Positions 1 to 10,761 are shown, counted from the first letter of the stretch. The stretch is DNA of 64,000 nucleotides from Endozoicomonas sp. ISHI1 (GCF_024606225.1 NZ_JAGRPU010000014.1:62001-126000), one strand, 5' to 3'. Numbers and translations are program-made. Notes: a model not told the origin generated them from the letters alone.

Positions 1-921
1 ATGATCACCGGTGCTGCCCAGATGGACGGCGCTATCCTGGTATGTTCCGCTGCTGACGGCCCCATGCCTCAGACTCGTGAGCACATCCTGCTGTCTCGTC
101 AGGTTGGCGTACCTTACATCGTGGTATTCCTGAACAAAGCTGACATGGTAGACGACGAAGAGCTGCTGGAACTGGTTGAAATGGAAGTTCGTGAGCTGCT
201 GGACACTTACGAGTTCCCAGGTGACGACACTCCAATCATCACTGGTTCTGCCCTGATGGCTCTGGAAGGTAAAGACGACAACGAAATGGGTACTTCCGCC
301 GTTAAGAAGCTGGTTGAAACCCTGGACGAATACATCCCCGAGCCAGAGCGTGCTATCGATCAGCCGTTCCTGATGCCTATCGAGGACGTATTCTCTATCG
401 CTGGTCGTGGTACTGTAGTCACTGGTCGTGTTGAGCGTGGTATCATCACTGTTGGTGAAGAAGTTGAAATCATTGGTATCAAAGAGACTACCAAGACGAC
501 TGTTACCGGTGTTGAAATGTTCCGTAAGCTGCTGGACGAAGGTCGTGCAGGTGAGAACATTGGTGCGCTGCTGCGTGGTACCAAGCGTGAAGAAGTTGAG
601 CGTGGTCAGTGTCTGATCAAGCCAGGAACTGTAACGCCTCACACCAAGTTCGAAGCAGAAGTTTACATTCTGTCCAAGGACGAAGGTGGTCGTCACACTC
701 CATTCTTCAAGGGCTATCGTCCTCAGTTCTACTTCCGTACCACTGACGTGACCGGTGCTGTAGAACTGCCAGAAGGCGTTGAAATGGTGATGCCAGGTGA
801 CAACATTAACTTCGTAGCTACCCTGATCGCTCCAGTAGCGATGGAAGACGGTCTGCGCTTCGCTATCCGTGAAGGTGGTCGTACTGTAGGTGCTGGTGTT
901 GTTGCCAAGATCATCGAGTGA
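1..921 (+). CDS. tuf: Elongation factor Tu, 3' part (5' end outside window)
   Basis: EF-Tu is the GTPase that delivers aminoacyl-tRNA to the ribosome. The first residues here ([14 protein letters not shown]) correspond to about residue 92 of E. coli EF-Tu, so the P-loop and roughly 90 residues lie upstream of the window. Visible are the NKAD form of the NKxD guanine-binding motif, the linker to domain II ([17 protein letters not shown]), and domain III ending in [10 protein letters not shown]. The 306 residues present match the remainder of a protein of about 397 residues. A strong terminator follows at once, so transcription of the str-type operon probably stops here. Identity is certain; which tuf copy it is cannot be told. 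Confidence 0.97.
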   Translation: MITGAAQMDGAILVCSAADGPMPQTREHILLSRQVGVPYIVVFLNKADMVDDEELLELVEMEVRELLDTYEFPGDDTPIITGSALMALEGKDDNEMGTSAVKKLVETLDEYIPEPERAIDQPFLMPIEDVFSIAGRGTVVTGRVERGIITVGEEVEIIGIKETTKTTVTGVEMFRKLLDEGRAGENIGALLRGTKREEVERGQCLIKPGTVTPHTKFEAEVYILSKDEGGRHTPFFKGYRPQFYFRTTDVTGAVELPEGVEMVMPGDNINFVATLIAPVAMEDGLRFAIREGGRTVGAGVVAKIIE

Positions 922-953
922 TACTGAATCACTGGTAATCTAGACCACCCTAT

Positions 954-985
954 AAAAACCCCGGATTTTTTCCGGGGTTTTTTTT
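954..985 (+). terminator. Rho-independent terminator after tuf
   Basis: An A-rich left arm with CCCCGGA pairs with TCCGGGG followed by a run of eight T. The stem is about 11 bp with a short T loop. It lies 33 bases after the tuf stop codon and separates tuf from the phosphonate genes. Confidence 0.93.
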
Positions 986-1053
986 GTCTGTAAGTATTTA
1001 AACGACATCATATTTCCAACTCCGGGAGTAATTGATAAGGCATAGATAAAAGG

Positions 1054-1071
1054 GTTTCATTTGATTGAAAC
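1054..1071. promoter_or_regulatory. Candidate operator upstream of the phosphonate genes
   Basis: A perfect 6/6 inverted repeat, GTTTCA-TTTGAT-TGAAAC, lies about 70 bases before the binding-protein start in the only intergenic space that can hold the promoter of this gene set. No regulator gene is adjacent. The regulatory role is inferred from position and symmetry only. Confidence 0.25.
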
Positions 1072-1139
1072 ATAGCCAGTGTACGGTGGTGCCAGAATAT
1101 GTAGTTTGGTTCAGGTCGCTTGTGATTGGAGATGACCCT

Positions 1140-2147
1140 ATGAAAAAATGGATGACTGGTCTAGCTCTGGTATCAGTATCTGTTGCTAGCGCTTCTTCTT
1201 GGGCTAATTCGCCTGAGGAACTGACTGTTTACACGGCTTTTGAAACAGATCTGCTATCAACATTCGAAGAGGCTTTTGAGAAAGAGCATCCGAATATCAC
1301 AATCAACTGGGTTCGTGATTCTACCGGGGTAATCACTGCCAGAATACTTGCAGAAGGAAAAGGAACTCCTGCTGATGTGGTGTGGGGGCTGGCTGCTTCA
1401 TCCCAGGTGCTGCTGAAAAATCAGGGCATTATTAAAGCCTATACCCCGGAAGGTGTCTCCGAGCTTAAATCCGGCATGGTGGATCCGGAAAGCGATAAAG
1501 CCTGGTACGGACATGATGCTTTTTTTAATGCGATCTGTTTCAACAGCGTAGAGGCTGAAAAACTGGCTCTGCCAAAACCTGAAAAATGGGAAGACCTTCT
1601 GAATCCGGTCTACAAAGGGCATATTGTCATGCCTAATCCAGCCTCTTCCGGTACGGGTTACACTCAGGTGGCTGCCTGGCTGCAAACCATGGGTGAAGAA
1701 AATGGCTGGTCATATATGGAGGCTCTGGATAAAAATATTGCCAAATATACTCACTCTGGCTCCAAGCCCTGTGTTGAAGCAGCGCAAGGAGAAACGGTGA
1801 TTGGTATTTCATTTGCCCTGCGTGGCGCTAAATTGAAAACTCAGGGTGCACCAATAGATCTTGTGATGCCTCAGGGTGTTGGCTGGGATTTAGAGGCAGT
1901 TGGTCTGGTCAATATAAAGTCCGATGCAGCAAAAGCACTGGCTGACTGGTCGGTTTCTGAAGAAGCCAATGAGCTTTACAACACGGTTTACCCGGTTGTC
2001 GCTCACAAGGATGTGAAAGGCGAAGTCAAAAATTACCCCGATGTTGAAGCTGTCATGGCTGACGTTGATTTTGGTCGAATGGCCAATGAGCGCGATGCTG
2101 TTCTTAAAGAATGGTCCGCTAAGTTTGAGTTTAAGTCAGAACAATAA
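1140..2147 (+). CDS. Periplasmic binding protein of a 2-aminoethylphosphonate-type ABC transporter
   Basis: Predicted 335-residue periplasmic solute-binding protein of the iron/phosphonate (AepX/PhnS2-like) group. The ATG at 1140 is chosen because GGAG stands 8 bases upstream and the product then starts with a clean signal peptide (MKKWMTGLALVSVSVASASSWA). A longer frame from 1065 would bury that signal. The mature part starts LTVYTAFETDLL and contains NPASSGTGY, features I associate with aminoethylphosphonate-binding proteins. The next two genes are a TmpA-like dioxygenase and a TmpB-like HD oxygenase 55 bases downstream, so the ligand is probably a phosphonate, perhaps the trimethylated form. 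No ATPase or permease is adjacent, so partners must be encoded elsewhere. An iron-binding role is the main alternative and is disfavoured by the neighbours. Confidence 0.82.
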   Translation: MKKWMTGLALVSVSVASASSWANSPEELTVYTAFETDLLSTFEEAFEKEHPNITINWVRDSTGVITARILAEGKGTPADVVWGLAASSQVLLKNQGIIKAYTPEGVSELKSGMVDPESDKAWYGHDAFFNAICFNSVEAEKLALPKPEKWEDLLNPVYKGHIVMPNPASSGTGYTQVAAWLQTMGEENGWSYMEALDKNIAKYTHSGSKPCVEAAQGETVIGISFALRGAKLKTQGAPIDLVMPQGVGWDLEAVGLVNIKSDAAKALADWSVSEEANELYNTVYPVVAHKDVKGEVKNYPDVEAVMADVDFGRMANERDAVLKEWSAKFEFKSEQ

Positions 2148-2202
2148 TACCCGTCGCCAAAACACTTAATAAAACTGAAGCCGTGGGTTTAAGGGGGATG
2201 CC

Positions 2203-3261
2203 ATGCTTGAGCTCTTCAATGATCATCTGTTTTTCCACGATAAGCCATTTCATTACTTCTGGCTTCGCGATAACTGTCCTTGTCATCAATGCCGACATGA
2301 GTCGGGGCAAAGGCTGATTGAGGTAATGGACGTGTCTATGGATATCAGGCCAGAAACGGCAACTGTCGTTGATATTGGTGTTGATAAAAGCTTGCAGATT
2401 CTCTGGCAGGATGGTCACCGGTCAATCTATCCGGCAAGTTTGCTCATCGCTGAGGCGTTTGTCCCTGAAGCACCAAGTTTGTGGGGAGGGGGCTTGCAGG
2501 CTGACAGTATTCGTTTTGACTACAACGCTATAGACGATCCTGAGGTTAAACGACAGTGGTTGAAAGCCATTGAGACCCACGGTCTGTCATTTCTCTACAA
2601 TGTGCCAGCTCAGGTAGGTCAGGTGCTCAAGGTTGTCGATCATTTTGGCTATGTCCGTGAAACCAACTATGGCCGTTATTTTGAAGTAATAAGCAAAGAA
2701 GAGCCGGAAAATCTCGCCTTTACGCCCAGGCCGCTGAGCCTTCACACGGATAATCCTTACCGTCATCCGGTGCCAACACTGCAATTGCTGCATTGCCTTG
2801 AGGCTGCCCCGGAGGGTGGCATCACCGCTCTGGCGGATGGTTTTTATGCGGCACAGTTGCTGAGACAGCAGTATCCTGAATACTTCGCTCTGCTTTCGAC
2901 AACCACCCTGCATTACAACTTCAGCAGTGATAGCGCCAGTTTGTCGAGCACTGGCCCGGTGATAGAGTTGGGCTGCGAGGGTGAAATCATCGGTATTCGT
3001 ATTAACAACCGCTCGGTCCAGCCGGTGCGACTGCCATTTGAAGAAACCAGAGACTTCTACGAAGCCTATCAGTTTTTTATGAATCTTCTTCACAGTGAAG
3101 CCTGTAAATATGCCTGTAAGCTGGCTCCGGGTGAATTGATGATGTTCAACAATCAGCGGGTTCTGCATGGTCGTGAAATGCCAGCCCGGGGTAAACGACA
3201 TCTTCAGGGGGCTTATGCGGATATTGATTCCCTGCGCAGTGAACTTAAGCGAATGAATTGA
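2203..3261 (+). CDS. tmpA: TmpA-like Fe(II)/2-oxoglutarate dioxygenase
   Basis: A 352-residue protein of the gamma-butyrobetaine hydroxylase type. Residues 19-37 hold the N-terminal zinc-binding motif (RDNCPCHQCRH; C25, C27, C30). The TauD-type jelly roll follows, with the iron-binding H181-T-D183 and a distal His at 322 (RVLHGRE), and a likely 2-oxoglutarate-binding Arg near 328-332. TmpA hydroxylates 2-(trimethylamino)ethylphosphonate at C1, and an HD oxygenase then cleaves the product. The next gene is exactly such an enzyme, which favours TmpA over carnitine synthesis. GGGGGA stands just before the ATG. A gamma-butyrobetaine hydroxylase cannot be excluded from sequence alone, since the two enzymes are close relatives. 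Confidence 0.8.
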   Translation: MLELFNDHLFFHDKPFHYFWLRDNCPCHQCRHESGQRLIEVMDVSMDIRPETATVVDIGVDKSLQILWQDGHRSIYPASLLIAEAFVPEAPSLWGGGLQADSIRFDYNAIDDPEVKRQWLKAIETHGLSFLYNVPAQVGQVLKVVDHFGYVRETNYGRYFEVISKEEPENLAFTPRPLSLHTDNPYRHPVPTLQLLHCLEAAPEGGITALADGFYAAQLLRQQYPEYFALLSTTTLHYNFSSDSASLSSTGPVIELGCEGEIIGIRINNRSVQPVRLPFEETRDFYEAYQFFMNLLHSEACKYACKLAPGELMMFNNQRVLHGREMPARGKRHLQGAYADIDSLRSELKRMN

Positions 3262-3283
3262 TCCAGAAGAAAAGATTATTGAA

Positions 3284-3898
3284 ATGAGAGTTATTGACTT
3301 TATCCGCAAACAATATATCAAGAATGGTCATGTTGCTTATGGTGAGCATATCTCAATGACCAATCATATGTTGCAGTCAGCCTTTTACGCTGAACAGGGT
3401 GGCAGCTCAAAGGAAGTAGTGGTTGCTGCTTTCCTTCATGATATTGGCCATTTGTTGCATGGTCTCCCTGAGGATATTTCCGATCATGGCATCGATGGCT
3501 TTCATGAAGATATTGGTGAACGCTGTTTAAAAGGCTATCTGCCAACACTGGTCACAGATTGTATTCGTCTACATGTTCAGGCAAAGCGATACATGTGCAC
3601 ACTTAAGCCTGCCTATTACGACAAACTTACCGAGGCTTCGCGGGAGTCTCTTGCTATACAAGGTGGTTTGATGAGTGATCAGGAAGTCGCGGCTTTTGAA
3701 GCGGAACCTTATTACAAGGAAGCTATGCGAGTTCGGGTTTATGATGATATGGGCAAGCAAGCAGAGCTGGAGCATCCTGATCTGGATTACTACCTGAAGC
3801 TGACTGAAGAGTGTTTGATGATCACTGAGATGTCTGCTCCCGATAGCATATTGGCTGCTATGGGTCTTGGGCTCAACCCGGCTGCGTTTCGGGATTAG
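3284..3898 (+). CDS. tmpB: TmpB/PhnZ-like HD-domain mixed-valent diiron oxygenase
   Basis: A 204-residue HD-domain protein. All six metal ligands known from PhnZ can be placed with a constant offset: H28, H52-D53, H74, H97 and D154. Also present are K101 four residues after H97, and a Y19-G-E21 segment that corresponds to the Tyr/Glu lid residues of this oxygenase group. Ordinary HD phosphohydrolases lack that lid. TmpB oxidatively cleaves (R)-1-hydroxy-2-(trimethylamino)ethylphosphonate to glycine betaine and phosphate. The paralogue PhnZ makes glycine from the unmethylated substrate. Pairing with a gamma-butyrobetaine-hydroxylase-like TmpA rather than a PhyH-like PhnY favours TmpB. It is co-directional with tmpA, 22 bases apart. 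The ribosome-binding site is weak. Confidence 0.82.
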   Translation: MRVIDFIRKQYIKNGHVAYGEHISMTNHMLQSAFYAEQGGSSKEVVVAAFLHDIGHLLHGLPEDISDHGIDGFHEDIGERCLKGYLPTLVTDCIRLHVQAKRYMCTLKPAYYDKLTEASRESLAIQGGLMSDQEVAAFEAEPYYKEAMRVRVYDDMGKQAELEHPDLDYYLKLTEECLMITEMSAPDSILAAMGLGLNPAAFRD

Positions 3899-3980
3899 TC
3901 TGAAACAAAAGTGCTTAAGGTAATAAAGCGCACCAATCAAAAGAAAACTGGAAAAACGAGGAACTGTGAAAACGAGGGAT

Positions 3981-4015
3981 AAAAAAATCACTGCGGTGGT
4001 CGCAGTGATTTTCGG
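3981..4015. terminator. Bidirectional terminator between tmpB and the converging gene
   Basis: AAATCACTGCG at 3985-3995 pairs with CGCAGTGATTT at 4001-4011 around a 5-base loop. On the minus strand the stem is followed by seven T, and on the plus strand by a shorter T run. It can end both tmpB and the converging small membrane-protein gene. Confidence 0.85.
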
Positions 4016-4039
4016 CTTATAGTTTTGATTGTATTGGCT

Positions 4040-4576
4040 TTATGCTCTTGATGTTGAAGCTGCCCCCTCATAATAAGCCACAATCCTGTCAGCAAGCTTT
4101 GATCGTTCGAAGCCATTGTCATTGGTCGCTTCCAGAACCCTATTATAAGCCTTTGCCATACAATAGGGGGTAAAGTAGGCTGTCACGCTAAATCCGACGA
4201 AAGCCCCAACACAGGTACCAATAACGCCACCGGTAAACAGGCCTGCTGGCCCTGCTATCGATCCAAGCAGTGCACCCATGGAGCCCGTAGCAAAAGCTCC
4301 AACGGCAGTGGCATTTGGTATGATGTATAACGCTGATGCAACGCCTGTCGCGATCGCTGACAATGAGGCCAGGACGCGATTGGTTTTTCGGGTTTTCAGT
4401 GGCTGCCCCTCATATCTGCTGCTCCCTTCAGTCATGTGTGGGCCTTCATTGGAGTGCGCAGCGATAGCTACCCGTTTGCCAGAAAGGCTTGCTTCATTTT
4501 TTTCTGAAAAAGTGACTTCAGATGTCGGGCGATATTGATCCGTTGCAACACGTTGGTCGGTATGGGTATAAATCAT
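4040..4576 (-). CDS. Hypothetical protein with glycine-rich membrane segments
   Basis: A 178-residue protein of unknown function. The first 70 residues are polar. They are followed by a long Gly/Ala-rich hydrophobic stretch (about residues 70-140) that reads as two or three membrane helices with glycine-zipper spacing (GAFATGSMGALLGSIAGPAG, then GGVIGTCVGAFVG). The tail is polar and ends ASTSRA. A clear GGAGGT stands 5-6 bases before the ATG, supporting real translation. Glycine-zipper proteins include membrane-inserting and pore-like proteins, but nothing here shows such a function. It is a single gene converging on tmpB. Confidence 0.65.
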   Translation of the reverse strand: MIYTHTDQRVATDQYRPTSEVTFSEKNEASLSGKRVAIAAHSNEGPHMTEGSSRYEGQPLKTRKTNRVLASLSAIATGVASALYIIPNATAVGAFATGSMGALLGSIAGPAGLFTGGVIGTCVGAFVGFSVTAYFTPYCMAKAYNRVLEATNDNGFERSKLADRIVAYYEGAASTSRA

Positions 4577-4842
4577 ATTGCACCTCCATTAGCATCGATT
4601 TATTAATTGTTACTCTGGGGTAGTTCTTCCGTGGATGAACTTATGTACTGAATGATATTGCTCAATATGAAACCATTCAATTACATAATTGTCAGAGTTA
4701 CTAACATTTGAAGAGTGCAATATGGAATCAGGGTGAAAAAAATTTGTTTCATGAAGAGAAACCGCTTACTATGCCTCACTTGAAAAGCTTCATGGTTTAG
4801 AAAGCTCAGGCCTTTTTAAAGCCTGCTCTTGAGGAATTGCAA

Positions 4843-5654
4843 GTGCATCCTGTATTATTTATATTGATATCTGTATCAATTCAGGCTTTTTCGTTTGCTT
4901 ACGTTTCGAAAGAATTTGATCCCGGTGAAATTATACAGTATTCATTGATTTCATTTCTTTTGTGCGGTTTAGTTTTTTCAATGGTTTTATATAAAAAAGG
5001 GAATCTTTGTTTAGAAGCAAAAGAAATACATGAACTATTCAGGCTGAATATTGCAACCAGCTTTGCTTTTCTTGGCTTTTATTTGTCACTTATATTTACA
5101 TAAAAAAGCTTGAGAATAATATTCCACTATTAGTCCTTATTTTTTTGTTCGGTCTAGTGACGCTTAGCTTTTCAGTTGAAAGTTTTAATATCAATATTTT
5201 TACAGGCATATCGCTGAGTATTCTTGCTGGAGCTGGAGCCGCATATATTGCGACTATATCGAATCAAGGAAGTATGAATAATCTTTCGCGAGAAAAAATT
5301 CTCGCTTATAGGTTTTATGGATCTGCAATAGGCTCTGCTTTCTTGCTATATACTACTGGGGGTTGGGATTTTGATGTTTATTTCTTGCTCAAAGCTTCAG
5401 TCTTGTCTTTGCTTGGGTTTCTTTTGCCAATGCTCTTGTTGCAAATGGGTATGGAGAAAACTAAGCCCGTTATCACTATTTTGTGCTTATCGCTAATCCC
5501 TCTCTTGTCTTACATTTCTGAGATCTCGCTCGGTTCAAATTTCGATCTGAAAGCAGCAACAATGATGACAGTTACCTTGTTTTTGACTGCATATTATATC
5601 TTTAGCAGCACCAGGAAAACTGTAAAGGAAGAGGGTGTTGTAGTCAGCTCCTGA
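4843..5654 (+). pseudogene. Broken DMT/EamA-family membrane transporter
   Basis: Two frames together make one drug/metabolite-transporter-like protein. The first part (stop at 5101-5103) ends GFYLSLIFT. The second frame is open from at least 5094 and continues with helices to the end (ILAGAGAAYIATISNQ, REKILAYRFYGSAIG). The frame change falls near 5094-5103. The segment that normally follows the fourth helix, with the EP motif, is missing, so a deletion of a few tens of codons accompanies the shift. A GTG at 4843, 7 bases after GAGGA, is a better start than the TTG at 4837. The AT-rich composition differs from the ribosomal genes next door, suggesting acquired DNA. Sequencing error cannot explain the missing segment. 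Confidence 0.72.
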
Positions 5655-6489
<835 letters not shown>

Positions 6490-6590
6490 TTGCGGCACGG
6501 GCAGCCATTCAGTGTGCACAAAACTTTTGTGTAACGCTCTGGAATGAGCGGCCATAGTGGGTGAAAGCCCCGTACACGAGAGAGGTTGAA

Positions 6591-7229
6591 ATGACTATTG
6601 GATTAGTCGGTAAGAAGTGCGGTATGACCCGTATCTTCACAGAAGACGGTGCTTCTGTGCCAGTCACTGTAATTGAGGTTGATCCTAACCGTATCACTCA
6701 GGTTAAAAGCCTGGATGTTGACGGGTACAACGCAATTCAGGTGACTACTGGTGCTAAAAAAAGCAGCCGTGTTCGCAAGCCAGAGGCTGGTCACTTTGCG
6801 AAAGCAAAGGTAGAGGCTGGTCATGGTCTTTGGGAATTCCGTGTTGACGATTCTGGTTCTTACGAGCTGGGTCAGTTGATCGGAGTTGACCTGTTCGAGC
6901 AGGGTCAGAAAGTAGACGTAACTGGTCAGTCCAAAGGTAAGGGCTTCCAGGGTGGTGTAAAGCGTTGGAACTTCCATATGCAGGACGCTACACACGGTAA
7001 CTCTCTGTCTCACCGTGCTCCTGGTTCCATCGGTCAGTGTCAGACCCCGGGTCGTGTCTTCAAGGGTAAGAAGATGGCTGGACACATGGGTGCTGAGAAA
7101 GTGACTGTTCAGTCCCTGGAAATCGTTCGCATTGATGCTGAACGTAACCTGCTGCTGATAAAGGGTGCAGTACCTGGTGCAACTGGTGCTGACGTTATCG
7201 TTAAAGCTGCAGTTAAAGCGCGCGCCTGA
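6591..7229 (+). CDS. rplC: 50S ribosomal protein L3
   Basis: A 212-residue protein, [20 protein letters not shown], with the central extension ([13 protein letters not shown]) that reaches the peptidyl-transferase centre. The Gln within this loop, in the [20 protein letters not shown] segment, is the usual PrmB methylation region. The ATG at 6591 is preferred over an upstream GTG frame start by homology to the 209-residue E. coli protein, and AGAGAGG precedes it. The 101-base gap from rpsJ is the largest inside this operon. Confidence 0.97.
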   Translation: MTIGLVGKKCGMTRIFTEDGASVPVTVIEVDPNRITQVKSLDVDGYNAIQVTTGAKKSSRVRKPEAGHFAKAKVEAGHGLWEFRVDDSGSYELGQLIGVDLFEQGQKVDVTGQSKGKGFQGGVKRWNFHMQDATHGNSLSHRAPGSIGQCQTPGRVFKGKKMAGHMGAEKVTVQSLEIVRIDAERNLLLIKGAVPGATGADVIVKAAVKARA

Positions 7230-7241
7230 GGGGATTAGACG

Positions 7242-7844
7242 ATGGAATTGAATGTAACAGGTGCTGGTACGGTTCAAGTCTCTGACGTGACCTTCGGTAC
7301 TGAATTCAACGAAAGCCTGGTTCACCAGACTGTCGTTGCTTTCATGGCCGGTGCTCGTCAAGGTACCCGTGCTCAGAAAACCCGCAGCGAAGTAAGCGGC
7401 GGTGGACGCAAACCCTGGCGTCAAAAAGGTACTGGCCGTGCACGCGCCGGTACAATCCGTAGCCCACTGTGGCGCGGGGGCGGCAAGTCTTTTGCTGCTA
7501 AACCACAGGATCACGCTCAAAAACTGAACAAGAAAATGTATCGTGGTGCTCTGCGTTCTATCTTGTCTGAGCTGGTTCGTCAGGAGCGTCTGGTGGTGGT
7601 TGAAAGCCTCGGTGCTGAAACGCCAAAGACCAAACTGATGGTAGCCAAGCTGAAAGAGCTGAATGTCGAGCGCGGTCTGATTGTTTCTGATGAAGTGGAT
7701 CAGAACCTGTATCTGGCTACACGCAACATTCCCCATGTGGATGCACGTGACGTACAAGGCGTTGACCCTGTCAGCCTGATCGCTCATGAGAAAGTCGTGA
7801 TGACTGTTGCAGCCATCAAGAAATTCGAGGAGATGCTGGGATGA
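7242..7844 (+). CDS. rplD: 50S ribosomal protein L4
   Basis: A 200-residue protein, the usual length. It carries the extended loop ([20 protein letters not shown]) that lines the exit tunnel. In enterobacteria L4 also represses its own operon. It overlaps rplW by four bases (ATGA), which indicates translational coupling. Confidence 0.97.
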   Translation: MELNVTGAGTVQVSDVTFGTEFNESLVHQTVVAFMAGARQGTRAQKTRSEVSGGGRKPWRQKGTGRARAGTIRSPLWRGGGKSFAAKPQDHAQKLNKKMYRGALRSILSELVRQERLVVVESLGAETPKTKLMVAKLKELNVERGLIVSDEVDQNLYLATRNIPHVDARDVQGVDPVSLIAHEKVVMTVAAIKKFEEMLG

Positions 7845-8137
7845 ACCAGGAACGTATTTATAAAGTTCTGCTTGGTCCGCACATTTCCGAGAAGGCGACA
7901 GTGGTGGCTGAAGAGCATGGCCAGTACGTCTTCAAGGTAGCCAAGGACGCAACCAAGCTTGAAATCAAAAAAGCGGTAGAGCAACTGTTCGAAGTCAGCG
8001 TTGATGCTGTTCGTACAGCGGTTGTTAAAGGTAAGACCAAACGTACTCGTTTCGGTATGGGCAAGCGCTCAGACTGGAAAAAAGCGTACGTCAGTCTGGC
8101 GCAGGGTCAAGAGATTGACTTTGCCGACGCGGAATAA
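7841..8137 (+). CDS. rplW: 50S ribosomal protein L23
   Basis: A 98-residue protein starting [21 protein letters not shown]23 lies at the exit of the peptide tunnel and docks trigger factor and SRP. The start overlaps the rplD stop by four bases. The loop [23 protein letters not shown] is typical. Confidence 0.97.
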   Translation: MNQERIYKVLLGPHISEKATVVAEEHGQYVFKVAKDATKLEIKKAVEQLFEVSVDAVRTAVVKGKTKRTRFGMGKRSDWKKAYVSLAQGQEIDFADAE

Positions 8138-8148
8138 GGAGTTACAGG

Positions 8149-8976
8149 ATGGCCGTAATTAAGTGCAAGCCGACTTCTCCGGGTCGTCGCTTTGTCGTCA
8201 AGGTGGTAAACCCTGACCTCCACAAGGGTCGCCCTCACGCGCCTCTGGTGGAAAAGAAAAGCAAGTCTGGTGGTCGTAACAACGCTGGTCGCATCACTAC
8301 CCGTCATCGCGGTGGTGGTCACAAGCAGCACTACCGTATCGTAGACTTTCGTCGCAACAAAGATGGCATTCCGGCTATCGTTGAGCGTCTGGAATACGAT
8401 CCGAATCGTACCGCTCACATCGCCCTGCTGAAGTACATGGACGGTGAGCGTCGTTACATTATTGCACCTAAAGGTGTGAAAGCCGGTGACGAGCTGTACT
8501 CTGGTGTTGATGCTCCTATCAAACCAGGCAACACGCTGCCTCTGCGTAATATTCCGCAGGGCTCTGTAGTTCACTGTGTTGAGCTCAAACCAGGTAAAGG
8601 TGCGCAGATGATGCGCAGTGCCGGTACTTCCGCTCAGGTCGTAGCGCGTGATGGTGCTTACGTAACCCTGCGTCTGCGTTCCGGTGAAATGCGTAAAGTA
8701 TTGGCTGACTGTCGTGCAACTCTGGGCGAAGCCTCTAACAGTGAGCACAATCTGCGCTCTCTGGGTAAGGCGGGTGCCAAGCGTTGGAGAGGCGTGCGTC
8801 CAACCGTTCGTGGTGTTGCCATGAACCCGGTTGATCACCCACACGGTGGTGGTGAAGGTCGTACTTCCGGTGGTCGTCACCCAGTGACACCATGGGGTGT
8901 TCCGACCAAGGGTCGTAAGACTCGTTCCAACAAGCGTACGGATAAAATGATCGTACGTCGTCGCAGCGCGAAGTAA
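8149..8976 (+). CDS. rplB: 50S ribosomal protein L2
   Basis: A 275-residue protein, the primary 23S-binding protein near the peptidyl-transferase centre. The conserved C-terminal motif [20 protein letters not shown] is present, including the His required for full activity. AAGGAG lies 8 bases before the ATG. Confidence 0.98.
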   Translation: MAVIKCKPTSPGRRFVVKVVNPDLHKGRPHAPLVEKKSKSGGRNNAGRITTRHRGGGHKQHYRIVDFRRNKDGIPAIVERLEYDPNRTAHIALLKYMDGERRYIIAPKGVKAGDELYSGVDAPIKPGNTLPLRNIPQGSVVHCVELKPGKGAQMMRSAGTSAQVVARDGAYVTLRLRSGEMRKVLADCRATLGEASNSEHNLRSLGKAGAKRWRGVRPTVRGVAMNPVDHPHGGGEGRTSGGRHPVTPWGVPTKGRKTRSNKRTDKMIVRRRSAK

Positions 8977-8997
8977 GCCTAGAGAGAGGATACGACA

Positions 8998-9276
8998 GTG
9001 CCACGTTCTTTGAAAAAAGGCCCATTTATCGACCTTCACCTGCTGAAGAAAGTCGAAGATGCGGTTGAAAGCGGCAACAAGCGTCCGATCAAGACCTGGT
9101 CACGCCGCTCAATGATCCTGCCAAACATGGTAGGTCTGACCATCGCCGTTCATAACGGTCGCCAGCATGTGCCTGTTTTCGTCAGCGAAGACATGGTAGG
9201 CCTCAAGCTGGGTGAATTTGCTGCTACCCGCACCTACCGCGGTCACGCTGCAGATAAGAAGGCCAAGAAGCGCTAA
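8998..9276 (+). CDS. rpsS: 30S ribosomal protein S19
   Basis: A 92-residue protein beginning [19 protein letters not shown] after a GTG start, which is preceded by AGAGAGGA. The GTG is supported because the mature N terminus PRSLKKGPF follows immediately. S19 is in the 30S head and forms a pair with S13. Confidence 0.97.
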   Translation: MPRSLKKGPFIDLHLLKKVEDAVESGNKRPIKTWSRRSMILPNMVGLTIAVHNGRQHVPVFVSEDMVGLKLGEFAATRTYRGHAADKKAKKR

Positions 9277-9287
9277 GAGGGTAAGAA

Positions 9288-9623
9288 ATGAAAGAAGTAG
9301 CTGCTATACATAAAGGCGCTCGCATTTCTGCCCAGAAAGCGCGCCTGGTTGCTGACCAGATCCGAGGCAAAGCTGTTGGTGAAGCCCTGGACCTGCTGGC
9401 ATTCAGCCCTAAAAAGGCTGCAGAGCTGGTCAAAAAAGTGTTGGAATCTGCGATTGCAAACGCAGAGAACAACGAAGGCATGGATATCGATGAGCTGACA
9501 GTGTCTGCTATCTTCGTTGACGAAGGTATGACCATGAAGCGCATTCGTCCACGTGCCAAGGGCCGTGCTGATCGCATTCTGAAGCGGTCTTGCCATATCA
9601 CGGTTAAGGTTGCAGAGGTCTAA
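9288..9623 (+). CDS. rplV: 50S ribosomal protein L22
   Basis: A 111-residue protein ([20 protein letters not shown]), ending with the tunnel-lining hairpin region ([21 protein letters not shown]) where macrolide-resistance changes arise in other bacteria. No insertion or deletion is visible in that loop. Confidence 0.97.
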   Translation: MKEVAAIHKGARISAQKARLVADQIRGKAVGEALDLLAFSPKKAAELVKKVLESAIANAENNEGMDIDELTVSAIFVDEGMTMKRIRPRAKGRADRILKRSCHITVKVAEV

Positions 9624-9634
9624 GGAGCGATCAC

Positions 9635-10336
9635 ATGGGTCAGAAAGTACATCCAAATGGGATCCGACTGGGCATCGTAAAGCCCCACAGATCTGTATGG
9701 TTTGCTGAAGGTCAGCAATACGCTGATAAGCTGATTACCGATCTGGAAGTTCGTGATTTCCTGCAGAAGAAGCTGAAAAATGCTTCCGTAAGCCGTATCG
9801 ACATCCAGCGTCCGGCTCAAAGCGCTCGCGTTACCATCTTCACTGCCCGTCCAGGCATTGTGATCGGTAAAAAAGGCGAAGACGTTGAGAAGCTGCGCCA
9901 GGCTGTTACCAAAATGATGGGCGTACCTGTTCACATCAACATTGAAGAAGTTCGCAAACCCGAACTGGACGCAATGCTGGTTGCACAGTCTATCGCGGGT
10001 CAGCTGGAGCGTCGTGTCATGTTCCGTCGTGCCATGAAGCGTTCTGTACAGAATGCTATGCGTCTGGGCGCGAAGGGCATCAAAGTGCAAATCAGTGGTC
10101 GTCTTGGCGGCGCTGAAATTGCTCGTACCGAATGGTACCGTGAGGGTCGCGTACCTCTGCACACTCTGCGTGCAGACATCGATTACGCAACTTATGAAGC
10201 TCTGACTACCTACGGTATCCTGGGCGTTAAAGTATGGATCTTCAAAGGCGAAGTGATTGGCGGAATGGCAGCTGAAACTGAAAAGCAGCCTAAAGAACCA
10301 GCCAAACGTCCTAAGAAGAGACAGGCTAAGAAGTAA
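9635..10336 (+). CDS. rpsC: 30S ribosomal protein S3
   Basis: A 233-residue protein with the KH domain ([16 protein letters not shown]) and the conserved [26 protein letters not shown] region. It ends in a Lys-rich tail ([14 protein letters not shown]). S3 forms part of the mRNA entry pore. TAAGGAG precedes the ATG. Confidence 0.98.
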   Translation: MGQKVHPNGIRLGIVKPHRSVWFAEGQQYADKLITDLEVRDFLQKKLKNASVSRIDIQRPAQSARVTIFTARPGIVIGKKGEDVEKLRQAVTKMMGVPVHINIEEVRKPELDAMLVAQSIAGQLERRVMFRRAMKRSVQNAMRLGAKGIKVQISGRLGGAEIARTEWYREGRVPLHTLRADIDYATYEALTTYGILGVKVWIFKGEVIGGMAAETEKQPKEPAKRPKKRQAKK

Positions 10337-10347
10337 GGAGCGCGGTA

Positions 10348-10761
10348 ATGTTACAGCCAAAGCGTACGAAATTTCGTAAGCAGCAAAAGGGTCGCAATCG
10401 CGGCCTGGCACACCGCGGCTCCACTGTTAGCTTCGGTGAATACGCATTGAAAGCAACAGGCCGTGGACGCATAACTGCTCGTCAGATCGAAGCAGCACGT
10501 CGTGCCATGACCCGTCACATCAAGCGTGGTGGTAAAATCTGGATTCGCGTCTTCCCTGACAAACCGATCTCCAAAAAACCCCTCGAGGTTCGTATGGGTA
10601 AAGGTAAGGGTAGTGTCGAGTACTGGGTAGCACAGATCCAGCCGGGTCGTGTCCTGTACGAAATGGAAGGTGTGTCCGAAGAGCTGGCTCGCGAGGCGTT
10701 TGCCCTTGCTGCCGCTAAGCTGCCAGTGGAAACTGCCTTCGTTAAGCGGAGCGTGATGTGA
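10348..10761 (+). CDS. rplP: 50S ribosomal protein L16
   Basis: A 137-residue protein, [20 protein letters not shown], which organises the A-site and P-site tRNA elbow region of the 50S. It contains the conserved [14 protein letters not shown] segment. Its stop codon overlaps the rpmC start by one base (TGATG). Confidence 0.97.
   Translation: MLQPKRTKFRKQQKGRNRGLAHRGSTVSFGEYALKATGRGRITARQIEAARRAMTRHIKRGGKIWIRVFPDKPISKKPLEVRMGKGKGSVEYWVAQIQPGRVLYEMEGVSEELAREAFALAAAKLPVETAFVKRSVM

Noticed and set aside
6603-7787. A 394-codon minus-strand frame under rplC-rplD
   Set aside because: It is antisense to two ribosomal protein genes of unquestioned identity and has no family similarity that I can see.
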